Under the pieces are notes generated by a model. The model saw only the letters and a list, made by a program, of their open reading frames with translations. It made no database searches and had not been told where the DNA came from. From NCBI RefSeq assembly GCF_000621165.1, contig NZ_JHZA01000018.1, positions 58,730 to 122,729 of the forward strand: a stretch of 64,000 nucleotides of DNA, in the 5' to 3' direction. The stretch is from Enterovibrio calviensis DSM 14347. Lineage in GTDB: Bacteria > Pseudomonadota > Gammaproteobacteria > Enterobacterales > Vibrionaceae. Position 1 is the first letter of the stretch; each line of letters starts with the position of its first letter. Below, piece by piece: positions 17,741-27,083 of the stretch. Position numbers and translations under genes: made by a program.

Positions 17741-17925
17741 GCAAAGAGGAGCTGTTTATCTTTCAAACAAAATAACAAGAACTTTCCGACACTTGGCTCA
17801 ACTTTCGTCCGAAAACACGGTTAGCGCTATAAAACCTATGAGGATTTTGGTATAAAACGCGCTTTGTTTTTCACCCTGCTGTATCAGGGGATGCTTAACG
17901 CAGTGCATCGGAGTAGGACGATTTA

Positions 17926-18303
17926 ATGAAGATCTCTCATAAACGTAAAGTTCAAGGCAAACTTCAAAAACACATTAAAGCTGTGAAATCGGCTTCAGTG
18001 GCGTCTGTGAAGAAAGAAAAGCCAGTGAAAGCCGTTGCAGCGGCAAAACCGGCTGTTGAGCCAAAAACTGAAACAGCACCTAAAGTTGTGGCGAGTACTT
18101 CTCTGACTCCGAAACAACAGCAGGTTCTGGATATTGTCCGCCAAAATGCTGAAGGTATTAACCCTAAAGGTATTGGTCTGGCTGCAGGTCAGGAAGAAGC
18201 GAAAGCGGCTTCATGGGCAAGTGCGGCACTGAAGAAACTGGCAGAAGAAGGCGTGGTTGAACGCCTACAAGTGGGTAGCAAAGTGCTCTACAAAGCGCTT
18301 TAA
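17926..18303 (+). CDS. Small basic protein: Lys/Ala-rich tail plus winged-helix domain
   Basis: A 125-residue protein in two halves. Residues 1-60 are lysine- and alanine-rich and disordered (KRKVQGKLQKHIKAVKSASV), like a histone H1 tail. Residues 62-125 form a compact helix-turn-helix (LTPKQQQVLDIVRQNAEGINPKGIG, then a wing VVERLQVGSKVLYKAL). I infer a nucleoid-associated or regulatory DNA-binding protein. I know no characterised homologue. An AGGA site precedes the ATG and a strong terminator follows, so it is a monocistronic, probably well-expressed gene. Confidence 0.8.
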   Translation: MKISHKRKVQGKLQKHIKAVKSASVASVKKEKPVKAVAAAKPAVEPKTETAPKVVASTSLTPKQQQVLDIVRQNAEGINPKGIGLAAGQEEAKAASWASAALKKLAEEGVVERLQVGSKVLYKAL

Positions 18304-18329
18304 TTTCTCCACCGCTTCATAAAGTTTTG

Positions 18330-18354
18330 AACCAGCTTTCGAGCTGGTTTTTTT
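18330..18354 (+). terminator. Rho-independent terminator of the H1-like gene
   Basis: Perfect 8-bp stem AACCAGCT/AGCTGGTT with a UUCG loop, followed by T7. Lies 27 bp after the stop codon. Confidence 0.93.
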
Positions 18355-18708
18355 GTAGGCAAAATTCGCTAAAAATTACATCAGTGTTAACGTGCTGTAG
18401 CCGTTAATGGTGGTGTTTTTGCTTTGGAATAATGAATCGCCGATCAACGCCAAACTTCTGGTTTATTTGCGAGTTTAGTCGCGAAAAACACATATAGTGA
18501 GTGGTAATTTGAATGTGCCTAGTTTGTTTGATACGCCTGTTTAGTCACCCAGCAAGGGTTCAATAACAGCATGTATTGTCTTCCGTTTGAGTCTTTCATT
18601 GGGGCGAATAACTCTTCCAAATGAAGGAGAGGTTGAAGGCTGTCAGCGCAGACAAGCGGGTAGCATTTGAATGCAAATTGGATTGAAAACAAAGCAGCAG
18701 GATTTGCT
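18355..18708. other. Intergenic region, no gene seen
   Basis: About 350 bp between the H1-like gene and the next hypothetical gene. I find no credible frame, RNA or operator; it should hold the promoter of the gene at 18709. Confidence 0.45.
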
Positions 18709-19122
18709 ATGACTGGATATGTTGGTGGAACGGAGCATCATCTTAGTGGTGTAATCAACTTTGATTATACGCACTTTCTCTGTGAGTCTAGCCGTGAGAG
18801 TTGGACTTTTTCTCAAGCACTCATGGTGCAAGTATCACGCTGGCGTCGTCGCGCCGCTATCGAGCCTGATAACGATAGTCGCGTATTTCCTAGCGAGGCG
18901 TTTGCTTCGGCGGTGAGCCATTCACTCTCTTCATTGTACAGCGATGTTTCTAACCTGATCACCTTGATCGAAGAGGCAAAGAAACAGCACATTGAGGCGT
19001 TGAATATCATGCTACCTTACGCTCTTGATGAGAGTGAACTGGATAAAATTCGCCGTAAAACTCACGTTAAAATTATACAGTTGGAAGAAGAGCGAGACGT
19101 GCTGCAAGTTCAACTGCTCTAG
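18709..19122 (+). CDS. Hypothetical protein, helical C-terminus
   Basis: I do not recognise this 137-residue protein. The N-terminal half is mixed (MTGYVGGTEHHLSGVINFDY), the middle is basic (SRWRRRAAIEPDN), and the last 60 residues are helical and charged with coiled-coil character (DKIRRKTHVKIIQLEEERDV). No signal peptide or membrane segment. ATG 18709 has an AGGA site at the right distance; the longer TTG-start version has none. Confidence 0.6.
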   Translation: MTGYVGGTEHHLSGVINFDYTHFLCESSRESWTFSQALMVQVSRWRRRAAIEPDNDSRVFPSEAFASAVSHSLSSLYSDVSNLITLIEEAKKQHIEALNIMLPYALDESELDKIRRKTHVKIIQLEEERDVLQVQLL

Positions 19123-19254
19123 GTGGAGCGGTTATCAGTGCTGCTCAATTAAACGCCATTTTTCGATATGCCGACACGCGAACAGTTAGCGGGGGACGGT
19201 GAATGGACGAAAAATGGCGTGAAGCCTCATTCTATTTCGATTGTTCTCGCCTTC

Positions 19255-19281
19255 GTTCGCCTAGTTCGCCTAGTTCGCCTT
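19255..19281. repeat. 9-bp tandem repeat, three copies
   Basis: The unit GTTCGCCTA is repeated (19255-19263, 19264-19272, 19273-19281 with the last base changed) in the short gap between two convergent genes. Confidence 0.8.
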
Positions 19282-19292
19282 CGCCGACGCGT

Positions 19293-20702
19293 TTACAGTG
19301 TTACTCCTCTGGCAATAAGATACACCGCCGCCGCACCCGCTATCAGCACACCGATCAGAATATACCGATTTCTTCCTTTAAACGCGGGTTCGCCATTTTC
19401 ATGTTTCGTATACAGATAAAATACGATGCCGGGCAGATACAAAAGCGTTGCAAGCAGCAGATGATGTAAGCCGGACGCATACAGTAACCACACGCCATAA
19501 AATGTGGCCAGTGCTGCGATTAAACGCACTCGGGTGCTATTGAGTTCAGATCGTGACAACTTAAGCAGATAAGCCGCCACCAACAAATACGGCACCAAGA
19601 TCATCTCAGACGCGACCGTTAACAGATCGTCATAACCCCCGCCAATCACATACATGAATATCAGGCACAACTGAACAACGATACTTGTCAGCCAAACTGA
19701 ATTTGTGGGCGCACCATTGCTATTGGTTTTCGCAAAGCACTTGGGGAACATCCCATCTTTCGCCGCGGTATAAGGGGTTTCTGTCGCGAGTAGTGTCCAG
19801 CTAAGATATGCGCCACACACTGAGATAATCAAGCCTGCGCCGATGATCACAACACCCACTTTACCAATGAGCGCCTCAAGAATCTTAGCGGTTGATGGGT
19901 TAGGGTACTTAGCCAGTTCAGGCGTTGAAACGACCCCCATTGCAAGCAAGGTGACTGACACATATAAGAACAAGCAGGTTAATAGTCCGAGTATGGTAGC
20001 GCGTCCGACATCCTTACGATTTTGTGCCCGGCTGGATACCACCACAGCACCTTCTACGCCGATAAACACCCAGACAGTGATTAACATGGTTTGTTTAACC
20101 TGATCAAACAAACTGGGTTCGTTAGCCATGGTGACGCCACTGAAGTCGAAGGTGAACGTATGCCATTTGAAGGCAAAGAGGGCAGCGACGATAAAAATGA
20201 TAATCGGGATCAGTTTGGCGACGGTGGTGACATAGTTCACGATGGCAGCGGTTTGCACGCCACGAAGCACCAAAGTATGGACGAGCCAGATAAGCACAGA
20301 GGACAACCCAATGGATAGCAAGGTGTTGCCATTGCCAAACAGTGTCATTGAGCTGGTGTCGAAGAATAAACCCAAGGTGCTAAATACGATGACGAGATAA
20401 GAAACGTTCGCCACCGCGGCGCTTAGCCAATAGCCCCACGCTGAAAAGAACCCACATAGATCGCCAAACCCTGCCTGCGCATAACCAAATACGCCACCTG
20501 AAACCTCAGGTTTATTCATCGTCAATTCTTGAAATGTGAGCGCAAGGCAGACCATACCAAACCCTGTTATTGCCCATCCCAGTGTCACCGCAGCAGGGCT
20601 AGCAACGACTGCCATGTTTTGCGGCAAACTAAAAACACCTGCGCCGATCATTGAACCAATGACAAGTGCTGTAAGCGCTTTTAAATCTAACTTATTACTC
20701 AA
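19293..20702 (-). CDS. Basic amino acid/polyamine antiporter, APA family
   Basis: A roughly 470-residue inner-membrane permease with about 12 helices. The start LDLKALTALVIGSMIGAGVF and the EVSGGVFGYAQAGFG segment place it in the APC superfamily, basic amino acid/polyamine antiporter branch (ArcD, CadB, YdgI relatives). Arginine:ornithine or similar exchange is plausible. The start is a TTG: 20702 gives MSNKLDLKAL, which fits family starts best; TTG 20723 is also possible. No ATG is available in frame near this point. It is a lone gene with no arc or adi partners nearby, which leaves the substrate open. Confidence 0.82.
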   Translation of the reverse strand: MSNKLDLKALTALVIGSMIGAGVFSLPQNMAVVASPAAVTLGWAITGFGMVCLALTFQELTMNKPEVSGGVFGYAQAGFGDLCGFFSAWGYWLSAAVANVSYLVIVFSTLGLFFDTSSMTLFGNGNTLLSIGLSSVLIWLVHTLVLRGVQTAAIVNYVTTVAKLIPIIIFIVAALFAFKWHTFTFDFSGVTMANEPSLFDQVKQTMLITVWVFIGVEGAVVVSSRAQNRKDVGRATILGLLTCLFLYVSVTLLAMGVVSTPELAKYPNPSTAKILEALIGKVGVVIIGAGLIISVCGAYLSWTLLATETPYTAAKDGMFPKCFAKTNSNGAPTNSVWLTSIVVQLCLIFMYVIGGGYDDLLTVASEMILVPYLLVAAYLLKLSRSELNSTRVRLIAALATFYGVWLLYASGLHHLLLATLLYLPGIVFYLYTKHENGEPAFKGRNRYILIGVLIAGAAAVYLIARGVTL

Positions 20703-20927
20703 AATAGCTGCCCATACGATCAATCTAAGAAGTTGATAATGAAGTGGATGAGTATAGTTAACAAAATCGATGGTTTATTTGTTCAGAAATGGGATTTGAA
20801 AATATTGGAGGCGATTGAAGCGTCGGAAGTTATAGAAATGTCGAGTGAATAAAACAAGGGGTTGCGGCATTCAAAGTAATTCCCCTTTGAACGCCGCTAG
20901 GCAGTGTTCTTTGGTTTCACAATTGGA

Positions 20928-21455
20928 TCAGTGCAGGTGCTCAGAAAATCCATTGATGACGAAACCTTGCGCTTCAGTATTTGGTTCACCCGAATCTATA
21001 CAGTGCTGTGGCAAAACGGCATTGTGAAACTCTTCGTATTCGCCAAAAGCGATCACAGCGGAAGACGTATCGGACGCCATCGCTTTCTTCATCAATGCAA
21101 TCGCATCATGCGTAGATGTTGGCCTCGCAATACGGATTTGGGATGCCTGAATACCAGCCTGCTGAAAAAGAGATAAACAAAAACGAGACGGCGGGGCAAT
21201 CAAGGTGATCCACTTTTGGCTCTCACTGAATGACTTCAGTACGCGAAGTAAGTAAGCCAACTCACTCATATTGTTTTGGTAAACGTTGACCGAAACCAAT
21301 CTCCCATTTGTATTACCTTCCTGTGAAAAGGCATTAGAATCAGTGTGACGATAGCTTTTTGCACCCGCAGCAAGACGAGCATAATGCTCACGTACGACGG
21401 GACGTGACATTGACTGATGAGGTACTGAATGGGGAGTTGCATACGAGTGTTTCAT
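20928..21455 (-). CDS. sulA: SOS cell-division inhibitor SulA
   Basis: A 175-residue SulA homologue. The core LLRVLKSFSESQKWITLIAPPSRF and the following IRIARPTSTHDAIALMKKAM segment match the FtsZ-binding fold. It would block FtsZ assembly during DNA damage and be removed by Lon. The first 60 residues are variable, as usual. A perfect LexA box 26 bp upstream of the ATG confirms SOS control. It is a single-gene unit. Confidence 0.85.
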   Translation of the reverse strand: MKHSYATPHSVPHQSMSRPVVREHYARLAAGAKSYRHTDSNAFSQEGNTNGRLVSVNVYQNNMSELAYLLRVLKSFSESQKWITLIAPPSRFCLSLFQQAGIQASQIRIARPTSTHDAIALMKKAMASDTSSAVIAFGEYEEFHNAVLPQHCIDSGEPNTEAQGFVINGFSEHLH

Positions 21456-21482
21456 CTCAATTTCCTGTATGTTTATCCAATA

Positions 21483-21498
21483 CTGTATGTGTATACAG
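21483..21498. promoter_or_regulatory. LexA (SOS) box of sulA
   Basis: CTGTATGTGTATACAG fits CTGT-N8-ACAG exactly, embedded in the longer dyad TACTGTAT...ATACAGTA (21481-21500). Confidence 0.93.
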
Positions 21499-21769
21499 TA
21501 GTTATAATTTACACAAAAAACAATAGGGAATGAGAAAACATCGAGACGGTGATCACGAATATGAGCGACTTGATCCTCACAAATTGGCTTTCTATTGATG
21601 ACATCACATGCTGTTCTTCAGCGCGTTAATGCTTTTCAACCACAGTTCAAATTCAAAACACTCCACTGAAACAGCGCCATCCAGCCTATAAATTCCTGTT
21701 GAATAAGCACCTTGAAGTTGTTTGGGTATATGATAAGAGCCACAGTAAGTATTTTTTAGAGAGCTGAAG

Positions 21770-22411
21770 ATGGATCAGGAATTTTGGCATAGCCGCTGGG
21801 CAGAGAATCGCATTGGCTTCCACCTTACCGATACTAACCCTGCATTAGTGAAACATTGGAATGCGCTTAAACCACAACGAAATGAAGCGGTGTTTGTGCC
21901 AATGTGCGGTAAGTCGGTCGATCTCAGTTGGCTTGCCTGCAAACACAATGAAGTTGTTGGCGTTGAATTGAGTGAAATTGCGGTACGCGCATTTTTCTCT
22001 GAACATCTATATACGCCATTGGTAACGGCAATCAGCCCAATCATGAAGCTGTATCAGTTTGATGAAGTCTCTATCTACAGTGGTGATTACTTCTCTGCAC
22101 CTTTGGCTCAATATCCACTGATCTATGATCGAGCGGCATTGATTGCTATGCCAGATGACCTTCGTCAGCAGTATGTCGAGCGCTTGCTCTCGTTGCTAAA
22201 ACCTGGAGGTCGTATTTTATTGGTCACTTTGGATTATCCTCAGGCTCAAATGGATGGGCCTCCATTTAGTGTGACTGCAGACGACGTGCATTCATTGTTT
22301 GAGGGATACAAGATCACCCGCCTTGATCGTGATGAAAACAGCGATCGACCGCCAAAGGGCAAAGCGGCAAGTCATTTTGTGGAAGAGGTGTGGCTCATCG
22401 AATCCGAGTAA
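21770..22411 (+). CDS. tpm: Thiopurine S-methyltransferase
   Basis: A 213-residue SAM-dependent methyltransferase of the TPMT class. The signature N-terminus (MDQEFWHSRWAENRIGFH) and the SAM motif VFVPMCGKSVDLSWLA are diagnostic, with YDRAALIAMPDDLRQQY in the middle. Bacterial Tpm methylates thiopurines and selenium or tellurium compounds. Its sulA neighbour is divergent, about 310 bp away. Stands alone. Confidence 0.93.
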   Translation: MDQEFWHSRWAENRIGFHLTDTNPALVKHWNALKPQRNEAVFVPMCGKSVDLSWLACKHNEVVGVELSEIAVRAFFSEHLYTPLVTAISPIMKLYQFDEVSIYSGDYFSAPLAQYPLIYDRAALIAMPDDLRQQYVERLLSLLKPGGRILLVTLDYPQAQMDGPPFSVTADDVHSLFEGYKITRLDRDENSDRPPKGKAASHFVEEVWLIESE

Positions 22412-22446
22412 GCGTGGCTATCGCTTGTCTTTCTTAGTGAATCAAC

Positions 22447-22474
22447 AAAAAAAACGCCACCCATTTAGGTGGCG
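22447..22474 (-). terminator. purT terminator
   Basis: On the minus strand: stem CGCCACC/GGTGGCG with a six-base loop followed by T8. It lies past the purT stop and can also weakly end tpm transcripts. Confidence 0.88.
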
Positions 22475-22505
22475 TGTGTTGTTACAACGCTTGTCGATGA
22501 AAAAA

Positions 22506-23681
22506 CTACAACTCGACTTTAACCGCAGAAGCAGTAGTGATTGCTTTGCTGATCGCAGCATCAATGGTGTTATCACACGCCAGTGCAACACCCAGTCGAC
22601 GCTGCCCATCAATGTCCGGCTTACCAAACAGACGTATTTGTGAATCTTGTTGACGAAGTGCCTGAGTCAATCCATTAAAACCAATGTTGCTAGACGTGCC
22701 TTGGCCCAAAATCACAGCGGATGCGGAAGGACCGAACTGTCTGATCGTGTTTATCGGCAATCCAAGAAAAGCGCGAACATGCAGCGCAAACTCAGATAGA
22801 TCTTGAGAGATCAAAGTCACCATGCCGGTGTCGTGTGGGCGAGGGGAGACTTCACTGAACAACACTTCATCACCTTTCACAAACAGTTCCACGCCAAACA
22901 AGCCATAGCCACCCAATGCGCCCACCACTTTTCTGGCAACATCTTCGGCTGCTGCACGAGCTTTATCGCTCATTGCCTGTGGTTGCCATGATTCACGGTA
23001 ATCACCGTCTTCTTGGCGATGTCCAATAGGCGCGCAGAAATGAATCCCGTCTATCGCGCTAATGGTGAGAAGCGTGATTTCATAATCAAATTCAACAAAG
23101 CCTTCGATGATGACGCGTCCCGCACCTGCGCGGCCACCTTCTTGAGCGTACGCCCAAGATGTCTCGATGTCAGCATCGGTTTTAATGACACTTTGCCCTT
23201 TGCCCGAGGAGCTCATGACTGGCTTAATCACACATGGCATGCCTACAGATTCCACCGCACTTTTGAATGCGTCGAATGTATCTGCAAAGGCATAAGGGGA
23301 GGTTGCAACGCCAAGATCTTCCGCGGCAAGACGGCGAATACCTTCGCGGTTCATGGTCAGTTGGGTAGCGCGGGCAGTCGGGATGACGTTCAATCCCTCT
23401 TTTTCAAGCTCAACAAGGCGGTCTGTCGCAATGGCTTCAATCTCAGGTACCACAAAGTCTGGTTTTTCCTGTGCAATGATGGCTGCGAGCGCGTCGCCAT
23501 CAAGCATATCGACAACATGGCTGCGATGGGCGACTTGCATCGCGGGTGCATCAGCGTATCGGTCACACGCGATGACTTCAATGCCAAGACGTTGACACTC
23601 AATGGCCACTTCCTTACCTAATTCGCCAGACCCTAATAGCAAAACACGCGTTGCGCCCGGACGAGTAGCAGTTCCAAACAT
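22506..23681 (-). CDS. purT: Formate-dependent phosphoribosylglycinamide formyltransferase
   Basis: A 391-residue ATP-grasp enzyme that formylates GAR with formate and ATP in step three of purine synthesis. Visible motifs: the N-terminal [13 protein letters not shown], the ATP-grasp core [17 protein letters not shown] and the metal site [27 protein letters not shown]. Length equals E. coli PurT (392). Start at ATG 23681; a seven-residue extension from 23702 is unlikely. Two overlapping PurR boxes lie upstream. Confidence 0.95.
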   Translation of the reverse strand: MFGTATRPGATRVLLLGSGELGKEVAIECQRLGIEVIACDRYADAPAMQVAHRSHVVDMLDGDALAAIIAQEKPDFVVPEIEAIATDRLVELEKEGLNVIPTARATQLTMNREGIRRLAAEDLGVATSPYAFADTFDAFKSAVESVGMPCVIKPVMSSSGKGQSVIKTDADIETSWAYAQEGGRAGAGRVIIEGFVEFDYEITLLTISAIDGIHFCAPIGHRQEDGDYRESWQPQAMSDKARAAAEDVARKVVGALGGYGLFGVELFVKGDEVLFSEVSPRPHDTGMVTLISQDLSEFALHVRAFLGLPINTIRQFGPSASAVILGQGTSSNIGFNGLTQALRQQDSQIRLFGKPDIDGQRRLGVALACDNTIDAAISKAITTASAVKVEL

Positions 23682-23726
23682 GATTATCTTCCAACAATGC
23701 AATTAACTGCTGGTGATTTTACCTTA

Positions 23727-23753
23727 AGCAATCGTTTGCGCAAGCGTTTGCTT
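23727..23753. promoter_or_regulatory. Two overlapping PurR operators before purT
   Basis: Compared with ACGCAAACGTTTGCGT, AAGCAATCGTTTGCGC (23727-23742) matches 13 of 16 and GCGCAAGCGTTTGCTT (23738-23753) matches 13 of 16; they share five bases. Both sit 46-72 bp upstream of the start codon, where PurR with hypoxanthine or guanine would repress. Confidence 0.75.
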
Positions 23754-23812
23754 TGGTGTTTTGCGCAGATTCTAGTGCCAAGTTTCTGATTTCACTTAAA
23801 CAAGAATAAACA

Positions 23813-23836
23813 AACGGCCGCTAAAAAGCGGCCGTT
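23813..23836. terminator. GC-rich hairpin after the DMT transporter gene
   Basis: A perfect 10-bp stem AACGGCCGCT/AGCGGCCGTT with an A4 loop lies 48 bp past the stop of the minus-strand transporter gene. The T-run on the minus side is interrupted (TTGTTTATT), so termination is likely but less certain. Confidence 0.7.
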
Positions 23837-23884
23837 GTTAGAGCATTGCTAGGGTGTCTTTTTGTGCCTGATAAAACGCCTTGA

Positions 23885-24769
23885 TTAGGCTGTTTTTGGT
23901 TTACGTGTTTCCCAATGCGTGATGAAAAACACCGCAGCCACAATAATGGCAGCACCTAACCACAAACGACCAGGCGGCACCCAGCCAAACACTAAGAATC
24001 CAAACAACACGTTGAGTGGTAGTTTCGCGTTATCAAAAGGCTGAACGAATGAAGCATCTGCTGCCGCGTAGGCTTTGGCGATAGCCCATTGTGCAATCGC
24101 TGTGAGTAAACCCGCCCCCAATAGCATTAGCCATGCAACGTGGCCAGTTGGTAGCGTCCAATCCGGAATCGCCAACACAATGTTGAATGGTGTGATCAGT
24201 AACAGAAGGTAAACCACCATGGTGGTAGGTGAATCCTTATGTGACAATTTTTTCACCATTAAGGAATACGTCGCCCAGAAGAATGCAGCACCAATTGGCA
24301 GCAGCGTTGCCCAGTTAAAATCATCAGACCATGGCTCAAGAATGATCATGGCACCCACGAAGCCACTTAACGTTGCTATCCAACGAGCAGGGCCCACTCG
24401 TTCGCCGAGAAACAGTCCAGAACCGATAGTGGCAAACAGCGGTGAAGTCATAAGTAGTGCGATGCCCTGCCAAATCGGAACAGGGTAGGCGAGCGCCCAT
24501 AACCATAGCTGAATACCAATGACAGAGAAAAATACACGTAGGCAGTGCATTCCGAGCTGATCGGTTTTTAATGCTTCTCGAATGCCCATGCTTCGAAGCC
24601 AAGGGATCATAGCGACCAGCGCAATGAAATACTGGATAAACGCTACCGTCGTAGAAGGTAGTTGCATCTTGAAGCTAACATATTGGGCAAGGCTGTTGAC
24701 CATCGCGAAGCAGACGCCAGCGGTGAGCATCCAAGAGGCACCAATAATGGGATTGTGAGGTTGGCTCAT
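23885..24769 (-). CDS. EamA-family (DMT) transporter
   Basis: A 294-residue inner-membrane protein with ten predicted helices in two EamA repeats (FLGERVGPARWIA closes the first, FLVFGWVPPGRLW the second). It resembles the RarD/riboflavin-importer-like and S-adenosylmethionine-carrier group only in general form. It is separate from cdd by two hairpins, so it forms its own unit. Substrate unknown. Confidence 0.83.
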   Translation of the reverse strand: MSQPHNPIIGASWMLTAGVCFAMVNSLAQYVSFKMQLPSTTVAFIQYFIALVAMIPWLRSMGIREALKTDQLGMHCLRVFFSVIGIQLWLWALAYPVPIWQGIALLMTSPLFATIGSGLFLGERVGPARWIATLSGFVGAMIILEPWSDDFNWATLLPIGAAFFWATYSLMVKKLSHKDSPTTMVVYLLLLITPFNIVLAIPDWTLPTGHVAWLMLLGAGLLTAIAQWAIAKAYAAADASFVQPFDNAKLPLNVLFGFLVFGWVPPGRLWLGAAIIVAAVFFITHWETRKPKTA

Positions 24770-24832
24770 GCGTGTACAGAATGTTGGAAAAAGTGCAGAG
24801 ATAGTAGCGAACTTTAGGCGCTAGGCATAACG

Positions 24833-24858
24833 AAAACGCCAGCGTTTGCTGGCGTTTT
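24833..24858. terminator. cdd terminator
   Basis: AAAACGCCAGC-GTTT-GCTGGCGTTTT is a perfect 11-bp inverted repeat with terminal A/T runs on both sides, 34 bp past the cdd stop. Confidence 0.9.
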
Positions 24859-24891
24859 GTATTTTTGGACGACAAATGTGTGTTGTTGGCG

Positions 24892-25779
24892 CTAAATCGC
24901 CAAATAACTCAATGGAATGTCGGGATTCAGTGCTTCTAGGATAGCTTGAGTATCTTGCAAATGGCTAACCACAGCGCGGGCTTTTTCAACCAGAACAACT
25001 TCTTGGATGTCTTTCAAGTCTGCGTCGGCAAGGTTCATCGCAATGAGAGCGACTTGAAGTGGCGGCAGGCTTGGGTTAAATGCCGCGTTTTCAGCATACA
25101 TGCCAGCGAATACCGTGCCATTGATGTCACGAATTGCTGCACCACTCAGGTTGTGGGAGTAAGGGGCATGGCTGCGGTTAGTCGCCGCGACTGCCGCTTG
25201 AACCAATGCGTTGTCTTCACTAACGGTTAAGCCGTGATCAACCGGTGCAAGCAAAGGCTGCTCGATACCAAGATCTGCAGGGCCAAAAGGCTCAGGCAGA
25301 TATTCGTGCAGCAGTTTTGCATCACGATTTGGCAGTTGAATGTTGAGCGTATCAGCGCCGTTAATTTCATTCATGAACTGACGGCAGTGACCACAAGGGC
25401 TGTAGTTGATGGTGATGTCTTTAAGGGCGGTTTCGCCTTTCAGCCATGCATGGCTGATTGCAGATTGTTCAGCATGGATGGCTTGGCTCAACTGAACACC
25501 TTCAAACTCCATGTTTGCACCAAAGTAGAGTTTGCCTGATTCGCCACGAGCAATAGCGCCAACATAGAATTTAGAAATGGGTGCAACAGAATAGGCAGCC
25601 GCTAAAGGCAATAACGCAACGCGCAGGTCTTGATCAGACAAGCCCGTGATTTCAAGCAAGTTGTCGTATTCTTGTGCGCTAATAGTCGCATCAAATTCTG
25701 GAGAAGCGCATAGCGTTTCTATGGCTTCTTTCAGTGGCGACGAAAGCGCTGAAATGGCTTCTTGAATGCTAGCTCGCAT
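24892..25779 (-). CDS. cdd: Cytidine deaminase
   Basis: A 295-residue, E. coli-type long cytidine deaminase that converts (deoxy)cytidine to (deoxy)uridine. Zinc ligands and the catalytic glutamate fall at the E. coli positions: H102, E104 (HAEQ), C129 and C132 (PCGHC). The C-terminal half is the degenerate second copy of the domain. It is the last gene of a yohJ-yohK-cdd operon, as in E. coli, though a 135-bp gap with a CRP site gives cdd its own promoter. Confidence 0.96.
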   Translation of the reverse strand: MRASIQEAISALSSPLKEAIETLCASPEFDATISAQEYDNLLEITGLSDQDLRVALLPLAAAYSVAPISKFYVGAIARGESGKLYFGANMEFEGVQLSQAIHAEQSAISHAWLKGETALKDITINYSPCGHCRQFMNEINGADTLNIQLPNRDAKLLHEYLPEPFGPADLGIEQPLLAPVDHGLTVSEDNALVQAAVAATNRSHAPYSHNLSGAAIRDINGTVFAGMYAENAAFNPSLPPLQVALIAMNLADADLKDIQEVVLVEKARAVVSHLQDTQAILEALNPDIPLSYLAI

Positions 25780-25838
25780 GTTTGCTCCAAAGGCAATGGT
25801 ATGGCTGAGTATTCTACGGGCAAATACCAGATTATAAA

Positions 25839-25854
25839 TGTGATCAAAATCACC
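25839..25854. promoter_or_regulatory. CRP site before cdd
   Basis: TGTGA-TCAAAA-TCACC matches the TGTGA-N6-TCACA consensus at nine of ten key bases. It lies 60-75 bp upstream of the cdd start. In E. coli cdd is a CRP/CytR target; I see no clear CytR site here. Confidence 0.8.
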
Positions 25855-25914
25855 AAATCAATGCAATTAGATCTATTGTTTCATAATTATAGGTGACTTC
25901 ACATGAATTCGATT

Positions 25915-26622
25915 TCATTTGAAGCAAGTCGTGATTAGGTTGCAATTAACAAACCACTCAATGACATAGAAGATAAATGGCGCAAGAATCGCGCTGATAA
26001 TGCCGCAAATGACCAATGCTAGAGAACTGAACGCACCTTCCTGATAGTTGGTCTCTGCAGCCTTTGCGGTTCCAATGGCATGGGATACAGCTCCAATCGA
26101 TAACCCGCGAGCTAATGGTGATTTGATCTTCATGGCATTCAAGATTGGATACGCAAACAACGCGCCGAGCAACCCCGCAATTACCACAAGAGCGGCTGTA
26201 ACGGCGGGTATGCCTCCTATATTTTCCGCGGTGCTGAGAGCAAAGGGTGTTGAGACAGATTTAGGCAATACAGATGCGGCGATCTGCATGTCGCCACCTG
26301 TTACAAGCGCAATCACTGTTCCTAGAATCATCGATAGCACACTCGCCCCCGTGCAAGCGATCAATATGACCTTCCACTGACGTCGAATCACATGCATCTG
26401 TTCATATAGAGGATAAGCAAGCGCGATGACCGCAGGGCCAAGCATAAAGTTGATGATCGTATTTTGCTCAAAGTAGGTGTCGTAGGTGTTATCCGTAAAT
26501 GTCAGTGCGGGTATCAATAGACACATACTTATCAGCAAAGGATTAAAAACGGGATGACGTAATTTCAACGCAATTTGGCGACCAATGAGGTATGCCCCTA
26601 TGGTTGCGAATAACCAGATCAT
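25915..26622 (-). CDS. yohK: LrgB/CidB family protein (YohK-like)
   Basis: A 235-residue membrane protein with several helices and the LrgB hallmark PKSVSTPFALSTAENIGG plus SPLARGLSIGAVSHAIGTAKA. LrgB partners LrgA in holin/antiholin-like control of murein hydrolases or in export of small metabolites such as pyruvate or glycolate. Its start overlaps the yohJ stop by 4 bp (ATGA), so the two are translationally coupled. The last residues (ITTCFK) run slightly past the usual end. Confidence 0.88.
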   Translation of the reverse strand: MIWLFATIGAYLIGRQIALKLRHPVFNPLLISMCLLIPALTFTDNTYDTYFEQNTIINFMLGPAVIALAYPLYEQMHVIRRQWKVILIACTGASVLSMILGTVIALVTGGDMQIAASVLPKSVSTPFALSTAENIGGIPAVTAALVVIAGLLGALFAYPILNAMKIKSPLARGLSIGAVSHAIGTAKAAETNYQEGAFSSLALVICGIISAILAPFIFYVIEWFVNCNLITTCFK

Positions 26623-26966
26623 TGTTCGCTCCCCTGAGATCTATCAACGAGTTTTGCCACGATAACGAACACCAACAGTGAGCTTAACGTTGTTGCGCTA
26701 AGTAGCGGCAGTGAATCACTGATGAGCAAATGGAAATGGTTCATCAATCCCATACTGGCGGGGATGAAAAACAGCGGCATGATGGTGATGAGCAATGTAC
26801 AGGAATCTTTCACCCAACGTGCTGGCACAATGCCCGTTGTGAGGCTAACAAAAAGCAACAGCATGCTGACGATACTGCTGGGAATAGGGAGATGTAATAG
26901 CTGAGTTAACAAACTACCTATCAGGTAGTAAACGGCAATGAGAACAAAGCCAAGAAGATGTTTCAC
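26619..26966 (-). CDS. yohJ: LrgA/CidA family protein (YohJ-like)
   Basis: A 115-residue membrane protein with four helices and the LrgA motif (LIGSLLTQLLHLPIPSSIVSML, here interrupted only for brevity by listing the two ends LIGSLLTQLL and PIPSSIVSML). It is the holin-like partner of the following LrgB protein. First gene of the yohJ-yohK-cdd unit. Confidence 0.87.
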   Translation of the reverse strand: MKHLLGFVLIAVYYLIGSLLTQLLHLPIPSSIVSMLLLFVSLTTGIVPARWVKDSCTLLITIMPLFFIPASMGLMNHFHLLISDSLPLLSATTLSSLLVFVIVAKLVDRSQGSEQ

Positions 26967-27083
26967 GGAGAAAAGCCAGCAAGATTGAACGTACTGCCAT
27001 TTTAAACTGAGCTGACTATAAAAATCTTGTTTAAACCGAGGTTATTCCCACTATTGCACATTAGTTAGGCAATCGTGTCGGTG

